Below are positions 47,038-54,819 of a stretch of DNA of 55,790 nucleotides, piece after piece. The translations under genes were made by a program, and so were the position numbers. A model generated the notes under the pieces. The model saw nothing but the letters and a program-made list of their open reading frames with translations, was not told the DNA's origin and ran no database searches. The stretch is from Acidimicrobiia bacterium (GTDB lineage Bacteria > Actinomycetota > Acidimicrobiia > Spongiisociales > UBA11373), in assembly GCA_040878325.1 (NCBI GenBank), contig JBBDMM010000004.1, forward strand, positions 48,695 through 104,484, given 5' to 3'. Numbering within the stretch: the first letter of the stretch is position 1; every line of letters starts with the position of its first letter.

Positions 47038-48414
47038 ATGAGACTCCGGCTGCGTCGTCCTCGCGATCTGGCTCTCGCCATTCGCGATCTTGCGCGGCGG
47101 CGGCCGCGGGAAGCGGAGGAGTATCTCGAGGCGCACGAGGAGGAGTGGAGTTCCCTCGCCGAGTCAGATCCGCATGACGCCGCCGACATTCTCGAGGCGA
47201 TCGGCGAGGAGGCGGCGGCCGAGCTGATCTCGGACCTCTCCCCCACCGAGGCGGCCGACGTCCTCGAGGAGATGCAGGACGAGGCAGCGGCCGATCTCCT
47301 CGAGGAGCTTCATCCGGCAGAGGCGGCGGGGATGGTCGCCGAGCTGGAGGCCCACGAGGCAGCCGACATCGTCGAGCACCTGGGGGCGGAGGCCCGCACC
47401 GCCATCTTCGATGAGCTCTCTGACCGGCAGGTCGACGACATCCTCGACCTTCTCCGGTACCCGCAGGATTCAGCCGGCGGGCTGATGAGTTCGGGCCCGG
47501 CAACCATCCCGCTGGGCCTCACCGCAGGCGCGGCGATCGAGGAGCTCCGCCGCCTACACGAGCGGGTGCACAACCTCAACTACGTCTACGTGGTCGACGC
47601 CGACAGCCGGCTGGTCGGAGTGGTCTCGTTCCGCGACCTGGTGTTCGCCACCCCGGAGACACCCCTCAACGAGGCGATCGTGGCGAGTCCGATGGCGGTG
47701 CGCCCCGAGGTCGACCGCGAGGAGGTGGCTGCCATCTTCCAGCGCTACGGCCTGCTGGCGCTGCCGGTCGTCGACCACCGTGGAGTGCTTCTCGGACTCA
47801 TCGATGTCGACGATGTGATCGAGGCCGTTCAACGGGAGGCCACCGAAGACATCGCCGCGATGGTCGGTGCCGGCATCGAGGAGACCATCTTCACCCCGGT
47901 CGCCACCTCAGTGCGACACCGCCTCCCCTGGCTGGTGCTGAACCTCGCCACTGCGTTGATGGTGACGGTGACGATCAGCCGGTTCGAGCCGCTGATCGGC
48001 CGGTTGACGGTCCTCGCGGCGTATATGCCGGTGGTCGCGTCAATGGGCGGCAACGGCGGCGCCCAGAGTCAGGCGGTCGTGATCAGAACCCTCGCCGCCC
48101 ACGAAGTCCCCTCACGAATCGTGGGACGGGTGATCGGTCGCGAGGTCTTGGTGGGGCTGTGGAATGGCCTCGCCGTCGGAATGATCTCCGGGGCCATCGC
48201 CTGGTTCTTCACCGGGGAGCTCCGGATCGGCTTGGTGCTGGGTCTGGCGTCGCTGGCCAACCTGGTCGTCGCCAACTTTGCCGGCACCGGGATCCCGTTG
48301 CTCTTGCACCGAATCGGCAAGGACCCGGCCCTCGGCTCGAATATCCTGATGACCACCGTGACCGACCTGATCGGCTTCGGAGGGTTCCTCGGAATCGCCG
48401 CACTACTTCTGTGA
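47038..48414 (+). CDS. mgtE: Magnesium transporter MgtE
   Basis: A 458-residue Mg2+ channel. The acidic N domain with MgtE repeats (ISDLSPTEAADVLEEMQDE, ELHPAEAAGMVAELEAHEA) covers about residues 30-140. Two CBS domains span about 150-270 (LNYVYVVDADSRLVGVVSFRD; LLALPVVDHRGVLLGLIDVDDV). A five-helix membrane domain starts near residue 295 (RLPWLVLNLATALM) and has the conserved pore segment PVVASMGGNGGAQSQAVVIR. The cytosolic domains sense Mg2+ and gate the pore. Confidence 0.96.
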   Translation: MRLRLRRPRDLALAIRDLARRRPREAEEYLEAHEEEWSSLAESDPHDAADILEAIGEEAAAELISDLSPTEAADVLEEMQDEAAADLLEELHPAEAAGMVAELEAHEAADIVEHLGAEARTAIFDELSDRQVDDILDLLRYPQDSAGGLMSSGPATIPLGLTAGAAIEELRRLHERVHNLNYVYVVDADSRLVGVVSFRDLVFATPETPLNEAIVASPMAVRPEVDREEVAAIFQRYGLLALPVVDHRGVLLGLIDVDDVIEAVQREATEDIAAMVGAGIEETIFTPVATSVRHRLPWLVLNLATALMVTVTISRFEPLIGRLTVLAAYMPVVASMGGNGGAQSQAVVIRTLAAHEVPSRIVGRVIGREVLVGLWNGLAVGMISGAIAWFFTGELRIGLVLGLASLANLVVANFAGTGIPLLLHRIGKDPALGSNILMTTVTDLIGFGGFLGIAALLL

Positions 48415-48421
48415 GGCTGCC

Positions 48422-48985
48422 ATGGCACGAAAGCTGATCCTGATGTCGGGGGTGTCCCTCGACGGGTTCATCGAGGGACCGAACCGAGAAATCGATTGGC
48501 ACATGGTCGACGAGGAGCTCCACCAACACTTCAACGACGAGATCGCCACCATGGGTGCGTTACTCGGCGGGCGTGTCACCCATGAGCTGATGGCGGCATT
48601 CTGGCCAACAGCCGACGAGAACCCATCGAACCCACCCACGATGATCGAGTTCGCCCGCATCTGGCGGGAGATGCCCAAGTTCGTGTACTCGAGGACTCTG
48701 AAGCAAGCCGACTGGAAAACCACGATCGTCCGGGAAGTGGTTCCCGCCGAAGTCGAGGAACTCAAAGCGCAACCCGGCGGCGATCCGCTCCTCGGCGGCT
48801 CCGACCTGGCCGTGTCCTTCATGGAGCACGACCTGATCGACGAATTTCGGATCTACGTACACCCGGTCCTCATCGGTCGGGGGAAGCCATTGTTCTCCCG
48901 GCCTGACACCATGCTGGTCCTCCGGCTGGCGGAAACCCGGGCCTTTGGCAACGGCGTCGTCCTCCTGCGGTATCTGCGCCACTGA
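48422..48985 (+). CDS. Dihydrofolate reductase-family protein (RibD C-terminal-like)
   Basis: A 187-residue protein of the DHFR-like/RibD-C group, with the start RKLILMSGVSLDGFIEG, a central GALLGGRVTHELMAAFWP and the C-terminal DEFRIYVHPVLIGRGKPLF. Such stand-alone members are common and mostly of unknown substrate; a folate role is not implied. It follows mgtE by 7 nt and is probably co-transcribed. Confidence 0.85.
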   Translation: MARKLILMSGVSLDGFIEGPNREIDWHMVDEELHQHFNDEIATMGALLGGRVTHELMAAFWPTADENPSNPPTMIEFARIWREMPKFVYSRTLKQADWKTTIVREVVPAEVEELKAQPGGDPLLGGSDLAVSFMEHDLIDEFRIYVHPVLIGRGKPLFSRPDTMLVLRLAETRAFGNGVVLLRYLRH

Positions 48986-48988
48986 CCC

Positions 48989-49414
48989 TCAACGGGAGTC
49001 CCGACCCGCCGCCCACACCTCGTACGCCACGCCTTCCATCCACTCCTCGAACCGGGCGGCGCGGAAACGGGTCTTCGCCTCTTCGAACAGACCCGGGTCG
49101 GGTTCATGCCGCAACGCGTTCATGACGAGGTCGAGTTGAACCTCCCAGCCGCGCGAGCCAAGGGCCTCATCCACTCCGTTGCGCCAATCGGGGAGCGTGG
49201 CGTCGCGACGCTCCGACCAGTACCCGGCGAGTTTGCGGGCGAGGCGGACCGCCAGCCGCAGCACCCGGGCATCCTCTCTGGAAACGAGCGGCCCCAGCGA
49301 GTCAGAGGCGTCGGCCAACCAGTCGACGAGCACCGGATCGTCGATCTCGTCGGGGCTCTCGACTGCCCGCCGAAACAGGTCATCGACCGCGGCCGCCGCC
49401 TCGGTGGCGCTCAC
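48989..49414 (-). CDS. Uncharacterised protein downstream of pckA
   Basis: A 141-residue, mostly helical soluble protein rich in Asp, Glu, Arg and Trp, ending WEVQLDLVMNALRHEPD / FRAARFEEWMEGVAYEVWAA. I do not recognise a family. It starts with GTG overlapping the pckA stop (GTGA), which makes it a real co-translated gene. It is convergent with the DHFR-like gene, the two stop codons being only 3 nt apart. Confidence 0.75.
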   Translation of the reverse strand: MSATEAAAAVDDLFRRAVESPDEIDDPVLVDWLADASDSLGPLVSREDARVLRLAVRLARKLAGYWSERRDATLPDWRNGVDEALGSRGWEVQLDLVMNALRHEPDPGLFEEAKTRFRAARFEEWMEGVAYEVWAAGRDSR

Positions 49415-50928
49415 ACCAGGTTGGCGATCTCCGGTTGGAGATCGGGGTACTTGGCCATGTGGGCTCGACGGTCGGCGTGAAGTTCTTCGACCAAGTCGGC
49501 GTACTCCTCAGAGCGGCCTTGGGACTCGTAGAGCAGCCGTGGACGGAGGACATGGGGGTCGTCGACCCCGGGTACCGAGGTGGCCACCAGGTAGCCGAAG
49601 TCCGGGTCGAGTTCCCACTCGATCGAATCAGCGGCAATGCCGGCGACGATGGCGGCCGAAATCTCCGGGGTGACCTTCTTCGACCGGTCGTCGTCTCCCC
49701 CGCCGCCCACCCGCCCGGTGTTCAGCACATAGACCGCCATGTCGCAGGTGTCGAGGATCTCCCGGAGGCGATTCGCCTGCCACTCATGGCGATACGCGAA
49801 GAACGGATTGGTGCCGGGCACGCGTAGGAACTTGCCTGCCTCGGCCTTGCCGCCCGCACTCGTTCCCTGGGTCTCACCGAGCATGAAGTAGGCAGCCGCC
49901 TGATCGGCATTCAGCCTGGTCACCGCGGGGATGATGCTGGCGTTGCGGTTGAGCAGCAGCATGAAGTCGGCCTTGTCGACGTTGGCAGGCGCCAGGAAGC
50001 CGGGAATGTCGGTCGCGGCGATCACCGCCCGACCGTTCTCGGTGTGCGACTTGTCATGGAAGTCGACGTGGCCGCTGTCATCGATCGCCACGTTCTCCAG
50101 ATACGAACCGGGTTGGGTTGCCCCGTGCCACACCGCAGGCTCCGACTCGGGGGTCAGGCCGTACACCTTGGCGAACGTTCCGTTCTCGGTGCCGTACACC
50201 TTGCCGCCGGGGAACAGGGCCACGAAGTCATCCTGCACCGGCGAGCCTCCCCCGGTCTGCGAGAAGGTGGTGGTGGTTTTGCCAGTCCCGGAGAGGCCAA
50301 CCACCAGGCCGACCCTCCGACCACCGTCGCCGTCGAGCACCTTGAGCCCGCTGTGGAGGGCGAGTCCACCCCGCCGGTACATCAGGGCGTCCCACATGCG
50401 GAGGCCGCTCATCTTCGATTCGCCGAAGTAGTCGGCGTTGAACACCCGGGTGACCCCGTTGTCGAGGTCCACGGCGATGACCCGGTCGTCGGGGTAGCCG
50501 GGGGCGGTGAGCGACGGGGTATAGATGACGTGGAATTCGGGGTCGGCGTCGTCGTCGGCCGGGAAGTAGAGCAGCGCCTGCTTGGCGGCGATGTTGGCGT
50601 TCTCCTTCTCGATCACCAGGCGAGTACGCACGCGGGCGTCGGGATGGTCGCCGATATACCCGTCGAGCACGACGACGTCCTTGCCGAGCAGGTGCTCGTC
50701 CTGGCGCGCCGCCAGCGCCTCGTACTCGGCACGGGTGATGGTGGGGTCGGTGTGCGAGGAAGGGTCGTCGGTGACGATGACGGTCGACTGCTTCGACCGG
50801 GCGGTCACATGGGTGATCACGTCGAGGTTGCCGTAGGTAGTGAGATGGCTGGTCGGCTGTGCCTCGGTGAGCCGCCGCAGCTCGGCGGCGTCCGGGTTTT
50901 CGATGAGCGACCGCGCTCGAATCTCCAA
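49411..50928 (-). CDS. pckA: Phosphoenolpyruvate carboxykinase (ATP)
   Basis: A 505-residue gluconeogenic enzyme converting oxaloacetate plus ATP to PEP, ADP and CO2. The kinase P-loop VVGLSGTGKTTTT near residue 219, the metal/oxaloacetate site GGSPVQDDFVALFPGGKVYG, YFGESKMSGLRMWDALMYRRG and HGATQPGSYLENV are present. The ATP-type P-loop separates it from the GTP enzyme usual in many Actinomycetota. The start is TTG at 50928 with a GGAGA site upstream. TAGACT abuts palindromic element B just before the leader. Confidence 0.93.
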   Translation of the reverse strand: MEIRARSLIENPDAAELRRLTEAQPTSHLTTYGNLDVITHVTARSKQSTVIVTDDPSSHTDPTITRAEYEALAARQDEHLLGKDVVVLDGYIGDHPDARVRTRLVIEKENANIAAKQALLYFPADDDADPEFHVIYTPSLTAPGYPDDRVIAVDLDNGVTRVFNADYFGESKMSGLRMWDALMYRRGGLALHSGLKVLDGDGGRRVGLVVGLSGTGKTTTTFSQTGGGSPVQDDFVALFPGGKVYGTENGTFAKVYGLTPESEPAVWHGATQPGSYLENVAIDDSGHVDFHDKSHTENGRAVIAATDIPGFLAPANVDKADFMLLLNRNASIIPAVTRLNADQAAAYFMLGETQGTSAGGKAEAGKFLRVPGTNPFFAYRHEWQANRLREILDTCDMAVYVLNTGRVGGGGDDDRSKKVTPEISAAIVAGIAADSIEWELDPDFGYLVATSVPGVDDPHVLRPRLLYESQGRSEEYADLVEELHADRRAHMAKYPDLQPEIANLV

Positions 50929-50958
50929 GGTCGGTCTCCAGGGTCGGGAGGCGGATCA

Positions 50959-50964
50959 GTCTAA
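50959..50964 (-). promoter_or_regulatory. -10 element TAGACT of pckA abutting palindromic element B
   Basis: On the minus strand TAGACT follows directly after the CACCCCCT end of element B; a leader of about 25 nt with GGAGA leads to the TTG start. Confidence 0.4.
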
Positions 50965-51054
50965 GGGGGTGAGGGAATGGGCTCGCCCCGGGATCAGGTC
51001 TCGGCTTGCCACAGGCTGAGACCTGATGAGCCAGCGACCCATTCGCTCACCCCC
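50965..51054. repeat. Nested palindromic element, copy B
   Basis: Outer arms GGGGGTGAGGGAATGGG (50965-50981) and CCCATTCGCTCACCCCC (51038-51054) pair with one mismatch in 17. Middle arms are GGCTC (50980-50984) and GAGCC (51028-51032). Inner arms ATCAGGTCTC (50993-51002) and GAGACCTGAT (51018-51027) are perfect. It overlaps the stop codon of the aminotransferase gene. Homologous to copy A at 37245-37324. Confidence 0.85.
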
Positions 51055-51872
51055 TACGTCTCGGCAGCCACCTTCTCGGCAAAGGCGTCGGCGAACCGGC
51101 CCGTCACCGGCCCGGTGGGGATGGCGGTCTCACCGAGAAGCACGATCGGTCTGATCTCCTTGAGAGTGGAGAGGGCGAACGCCTCGTCAGCGGTCCGCAT
51201 CCGCCCGACCGGAAAGTGCCCCTGCGCGACCTGAACCTCCAAGTCCTCGGCGCATTCCAGCACCACCTCCCGGGTAATGGAGTGGAGGATGCCAAGGTCG
51301 AGAGACGGGGTCTCCAGCCGCCCTTCGTGGGCCCAGGCGACCGTGAAAGTGGGGCCCTCGAGCACGATCCCGTCCCGATCGATCAGCAGGGCGTCATCGA
51401 ACCCGGCCCGCCGGGCTGTGTCGGTCGCCGCCATGTTCGGGGCATAGGAGGTCCACTTGACCCCGGGGAACCCTCCAACATCGGCAGCGGGATGCCACGG
51501 TGCCGCCATCGGGATGACCCGGATCTCGGCCGGGACCGGCGGGTTCGGCTCCCAAATGAGTATCGCCCGGGACGGGGCGAGCGCCGGGTGGTCGCGGCTG
51601 CCGCCAGTGAGGACCAGCCGCACATGCCCCTCGCCGTTTGTCTCGGCGAGCGCCGCGATCCATTCAGCCAGGTCGCCGCGCCCCGGCATCGGGACACCGA
51701 GGGCACCGGCGCTCCGCTCCAGGCGTGCGAGATGGGCGTCAAGGCGAAAGGGCGTGCTCCCGTAGATACGCACCACCTCGAACACCCCGAACCCTCGGAG
51801 CAGCCCCCAGTCGAGCACCGAAACAGACGCCTCGCTCTCGGACACCGGTCGGCCATCAATAAGAACACGCAT
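51054..51872 (-). CDS. Class IV aminotransferase (branched-chain / aminodeoxychorismate lyase-like)
   Basis: A 272-residue PLP enzyme of fold type IV. Segments are IDGRPVSESEASVSVLDWGLLRGFGVFEVVR at the start, the PLP Lys in FPGVKWTSYAPNMAA near residue 144, and AGFDDALLIDRDGIVLEGPTFTV. The family includes branched-chain aminotransferase, D-amino acid aminotransferase and ADC lyase; I cannot choose among them. ATG 51872 lies 8 nt after TAGTCT. It is divergent from glnE. Confidence 0.87.
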   Translation of the reverse strand: MRVLIDGRPVSESEASVSVLDWGLLRGFGVFEVVRIYGSTPFRLDAHLARLERSAGALGVPMPGRGDLAEWIAALAETNGEGHVRLVLTGGSRDHPALAPSRAILIWEPNPPVPAEIRVIPMAAPWHPAADVGGFPGVKWTSYAPNMAATDTARRAGFDDALLIDRDGIVLEGPTFTVAWAHEGRLETPSLDLGILHSITREVVLECAEDLEVQVAQGHFPVGRMRTADEAFALSTLKEIRPIVLLGETAIPTGPVTGRFADAFAEKVAAET

Positions 51873-51880
51873 CGACCCGA

Positions 51881-51886
51881 AGACTA
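51881..51886 (-). promoter_or_regulatory. Leaderless -10 element TAGTCT
   Basis: TAGTCT on the minus strand followed by 8 nt and the ATG at 51872. Confidence 0.55.
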
Positions 51887-51931
51887 CGCGGGGTGAGGTG
51901 GCGACATGCCGGCCAGGCAGCCATTGCGCCG

Positions 51932-51937
51932 TACCCT
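51932..51937 (+). promoter_or_regulatory. Leaderless -10 element TACCCT of glnE
   Basis: TACCCT is followed by 6 nt and the GTG at 51944. Confidence 0.6.
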
Positions 51938-51943
51938 TCGGGG

Positions 51944-54682
51944 GTGTCTTCCTGGGAATCTGTCGAGGCGACGTTAGGGCCAAGCGCGCTGCGGGGCTTG
52001 CGGGGCGGGCCGGAGCCGGATGGGGCGGTGGCGCGGTTGGCATCGCTGCTCGAGGCCGTGCAGGAACTCGGCCGGGCCGATCTCGCCGAGGCACTTGTGG
52101 CGATCTGTGGCGCCTCGCGAGCGCTGCCCGGTATCGCATCGTCACTCGGGAACGACGCGACGGACATCCTCGCCTGGGAGACGCCGCCTCCCGTCACCTT
52201 CGCCGACGGTGAGCCGGCCAACGCGCTGCGGCGCGGGGTGGCCGCCCATCTGCTGGGGATTGCTTCCCTCGACCTCACCGGCCGGCTCGACATGCCGGGG
52301 GTGGGGCGGGCCTTGAGCGAGGTGGCCGACGCCGCCGCCGGGCTGGCTCTGCAGGTGGCCACCGGCGACTCGGCGACCCGGGTGGCGGTGATCGCCCTCG
52401 GCAAGTGGGGCGGTCGGGAACTCAACTACGCGTCGGACATCGACCTGGTGTTCGTCCACGACGGCGACCAGGGTGAGGCGGAACGAATCGCCGTGTCGTT
52501 CGTCGACCTGCTGGCGCGCCGGGTATCCGATGGCATCGCCTTCCGGGTGGATGCCGACCTGCGACCGGAGGGACGGTCGGGACCGATGTCGCGCTCGATC
52601 GACTCGTACCGCGCCTACTGGGAGCGGTGGGCAGAGACGTGGGAGTTCCAGGCGATGCTGAAGGCCCGGCCCGCGGCCGGTGACGCCGCGCTTGGCCGGG
52701 CCTTCCTCGATGCGGTCGACCCGTTCGTCTTTCCTGACACGCTTGGCGCCGACGCGGTCCGCAGCATCCGGGCGATGAAGGCGCGTACCGAACAGGAGGC
52801 GGGCGGTGATGACGAGTTGAAGCGTGGCGTGGGCGGCATCCGCGATGTCGAGTTCGCCGTCCAGTTGCTGCAACTCGTCCACGGGCGGGCCGACCCTCTC
52901 CTGCGGAGCGCCAACACGCTCGATGCGCTGACCCTTCTCGGCGAAGGCGAGTACATCCGCCACCAGGATGCCCTCGACCTCGCCGACGCCTACCGGTGGT
53001 TGCGCAACGTCGAGCACCGGATTCAGCTCTACGACCTGCGGCAGACCCACACCCTTCCGTCCGATCCAGAAGGCCGGGCGAGGATCGCCAAGGCAATGGG
53101 GCTCCGCGACGATGCGGCCGACACCGCCCTGGCGCGGTTCGAGCGGACTCTCGTCGAACGACGCTCGCTGGTTCGCACCATCCACGAACGGCTCTTCTAC
53201 CGCCCGCTGCTCGAAGCGTTCGCCTCCGCCGCCACCGATCCTCGCGCCGACCGCCAGGCTGCCGCCTTCGGCTTCACCGATTCGGAAGCCACTCGCAGTG
53301 CTCTGCAGGACCTGACCACCGGGCTCTCCCGCCGCAGCCGTCTCATGCAGCAATTGCTCCCGCTGATGATGGGTTGGGTGTCCGAGTCGCCCGACCCCGA
53401 TCTCGGCCTCGCCCAACTGCGCCTGCTGGTGACGACCGCGGCCGGACACGACACGGTGGTGCCGGTGCTGCGCGACAACCCGGCCACGGCCGAACGGCTC
53501 TGCCTGTTGTTAGGAACCTCGCGGCTCGCCGGCCGCCTGATCGATCGGCTCCCCCCCACCCTTCCCCTCCTCGGCGACGACACCGCCCTGGCCGAAATCG
53601 CCGACCGGGACGCGCTCGCCGCCGAGGCACGGTCGAGGCTGATGGTCCGCGGCGACGCCGACTCGCGCGCCCAGGCGCTCCATCGGTTTGGGGCAGAGCG
53701 ACTTCTGGTGATCTCTGCCGCCGACGTCGCCGGACTGGCCACCGTGGACGAGGTGGGGCATCGCCTGTCCGACACCGCGGATGCCGTGGTGGCGGCAGCC
53801 CTCGATGAGGCAGTGGAATCCGTCGGTGCCGATGTCCCCCCGATCGCCGTCATCGCCATGGGGAAGTGGGGCGGACGCGAACTCAACTATGCGAGCGACC
53901 TCGACGCCCTGCTGGTGTTCCGCGGGTCGGGCTCCGCCGAAGACGACCAGGCGGCGGCCCGTGCCGTCGAGGCCTTTGTCGCCCTGATCGAACGCTCCTC
54001 ACTTGACCTCCCCTCCTTCGAGATCGACCTGGACCTCAGGCCTGAAGGCAAGAAGGGAGTGATCGCCCGTTCCCTCGACTCGTATGAGGCGTATTGGGAT
54101 CGGTGGGCGGAAACCTGGGAGTTCCAATCACTGCTGCGGGCACGTGCTGCCGCCGGCGACCCCGACCTGGGTACCGAGTTCGCCGCGCAGGCGGCGGCTC
54201 GCGCCCATCCCCCCAATCTGAGTGATGAGCAGCGACGCCAGATCCGAGCGATGAAGGTTCGAGTGGAGCAGGAGCGGATCCCGATGGGTGAGGACCCCGA
54301 CTTCCACATGAAGCTCGGCCGCGGCGGCATGTCGGACGTGGAATGGACCGTCCAGTTGCTGCAGATGGAGCACGGTTTCGCCGACCCCTCGATCCGTACG
54401 CCTTCGACCCTCGAAGCGGTCGCCGCCCTCGAGACCGCCGGCCTGCTCACCCTCGACGAGGCGACCGCGCTGGCCGACGCCTACCGATTCTGTGCCACCG
54501 CCCGCAACCGCCTGTTCCTCCGTGAAGGCCGCGGCCGCGACTCGCTACCCAGCGACGCCGAAGAGGCCGCCCGCCTCGCCCGATCCCTCGGCTACGACAT
54601 CAACCCCCGCTCCACCCTCCGCGAGCAATACCGCCGAGTAACCCGCCGAGCCCGGAGAGTGATGGAGGCGAGGTTTTGGTAA
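51944..54682 (+). CDS. glnE: Glutamine synthetase adenylyltransferase/deadenylyltransferase
   Basis: A 912-residue bifunctional regulator that adds AMP to glutamine synthetase and removes it. Two nucleotidyltransferase domains are visible, each with GKWGGRELNYASD(I/L)D near residues 152 and 639, and each followed by a matching block with SIDSYRAYWERWAETWEFQ or SLDSYEAYWDRWAETWEFQ, then a conserved helical domain (GVGGIRDVEFAVQLLQL; GRGGMSDVEWTVQLLQM). The GTG at 51944 is preferred over the frame-opening ATG because of the leaderless hexamer and normal N-terminus. No glnA or glnB lies in the window. Confidence 0.95.
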   Translation: MSSWESVEATLGPSALRGLRGGPEPDGAVARLASLLEAVQELGRADLAEALVAICGASRALPGIASSLGNDATDILAWETPPPVTFADGEPANALRRGVAAHLLGIASLDLTGRLDMPGVGRALSEVADAAAGLALQVATGDSATRVAVIALGKWGGRELNYASDIDLVFVHDGDQGEAERIAVSFVDLLARRVSDGIAFRVDADLRPEGRSGPMSRSIDSYRAYWERWAETWEFQAMLKARPAAGDAALGRAFLDAVDPFVFPDTLGADAVRSIRAMKARTEQEAGGDDELKRGVGGIRDVEFAVQLLQLVHGRADPLLRSANTLDALTLLGEGEYIRHQDALDLADAYRWLRNVEHRIQLYDLRQTHTLPSDPEGRARIAKAMGLRDDAADTALARFERTLVERRSLVRTIHERLFYRPLLEAFASAATDPRADRQAAAFGFTDSEATRSALQDLTTGLSRRSRLMQQLLPLMMGWVSESPDPDLGLAQLRLLVTTAAGHDTVVPVLRDNPATAERLCLLLGTSRLAGRLIDRLPPTLPLLGDDTALAEIADRDALAAEARSRLMVRGDADSRAQALHRFGAERLLVISAADVAGLATVDEVGHRLSDTADAVVAAALDEAVESVGADVPPIAVIAMGKWGGRELNYASDLDALLVFRGSGSAEDDQAAARAVEAFVALIERSSLDLPSFEIDLDLRPEGKKGVIARSLDSYEAYWDRWAETWEFQSLLRARAAAGDPDLGTEFAAQAAARAHPPNLSDEQRRQIRAMKVRVEQERIPMGEDPDFHMKLGRGGMSDVEWTVQLLQMEHGFADPSIRTPSTLEAVAALETAGLLTLDEATALADAYRFCATARNRLFLREGRGRDSLPSDAEEAARLARSLGYDINPRSTLREQYRRVTRRARRVMEARFW

Positions 54683-54693
54683 CGGGCCCTTCC

Positions 54694-54712
54694 GGCCCCG
54701 CAATCCGGGGCC
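54694..54712. terminator. Hairpin after glnE
   Basis: GGCCCCG, loop CAATC, CGGGGCC, about 12 nt after the stop; no U tract. Confidence 0.5.
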
Positions 54713-54732
54713 ACGCTCCAAAGACGCGTTTG

Positions 54733-54790
54733 ATCTGAGCGCCCCCTTCGTCTGCCTTCGCTTCGCTCGGCATCCACCTCCCCCTTCGGG
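54733..54790. repeat. GC-rich dispersed repeat copy
   Basis: TCTGAGCGCCCCCTTC, then CCTTCGCTTCGCTCGGC and CACCTCCCCCTTCGGG. It matches blocks at 45230-45250 and 40757-40800. Confidence 0.6.
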
Positions 54791-54819
54791 TGATCTCTCG
54801 CGGTTGTTGGCCGACGGTT

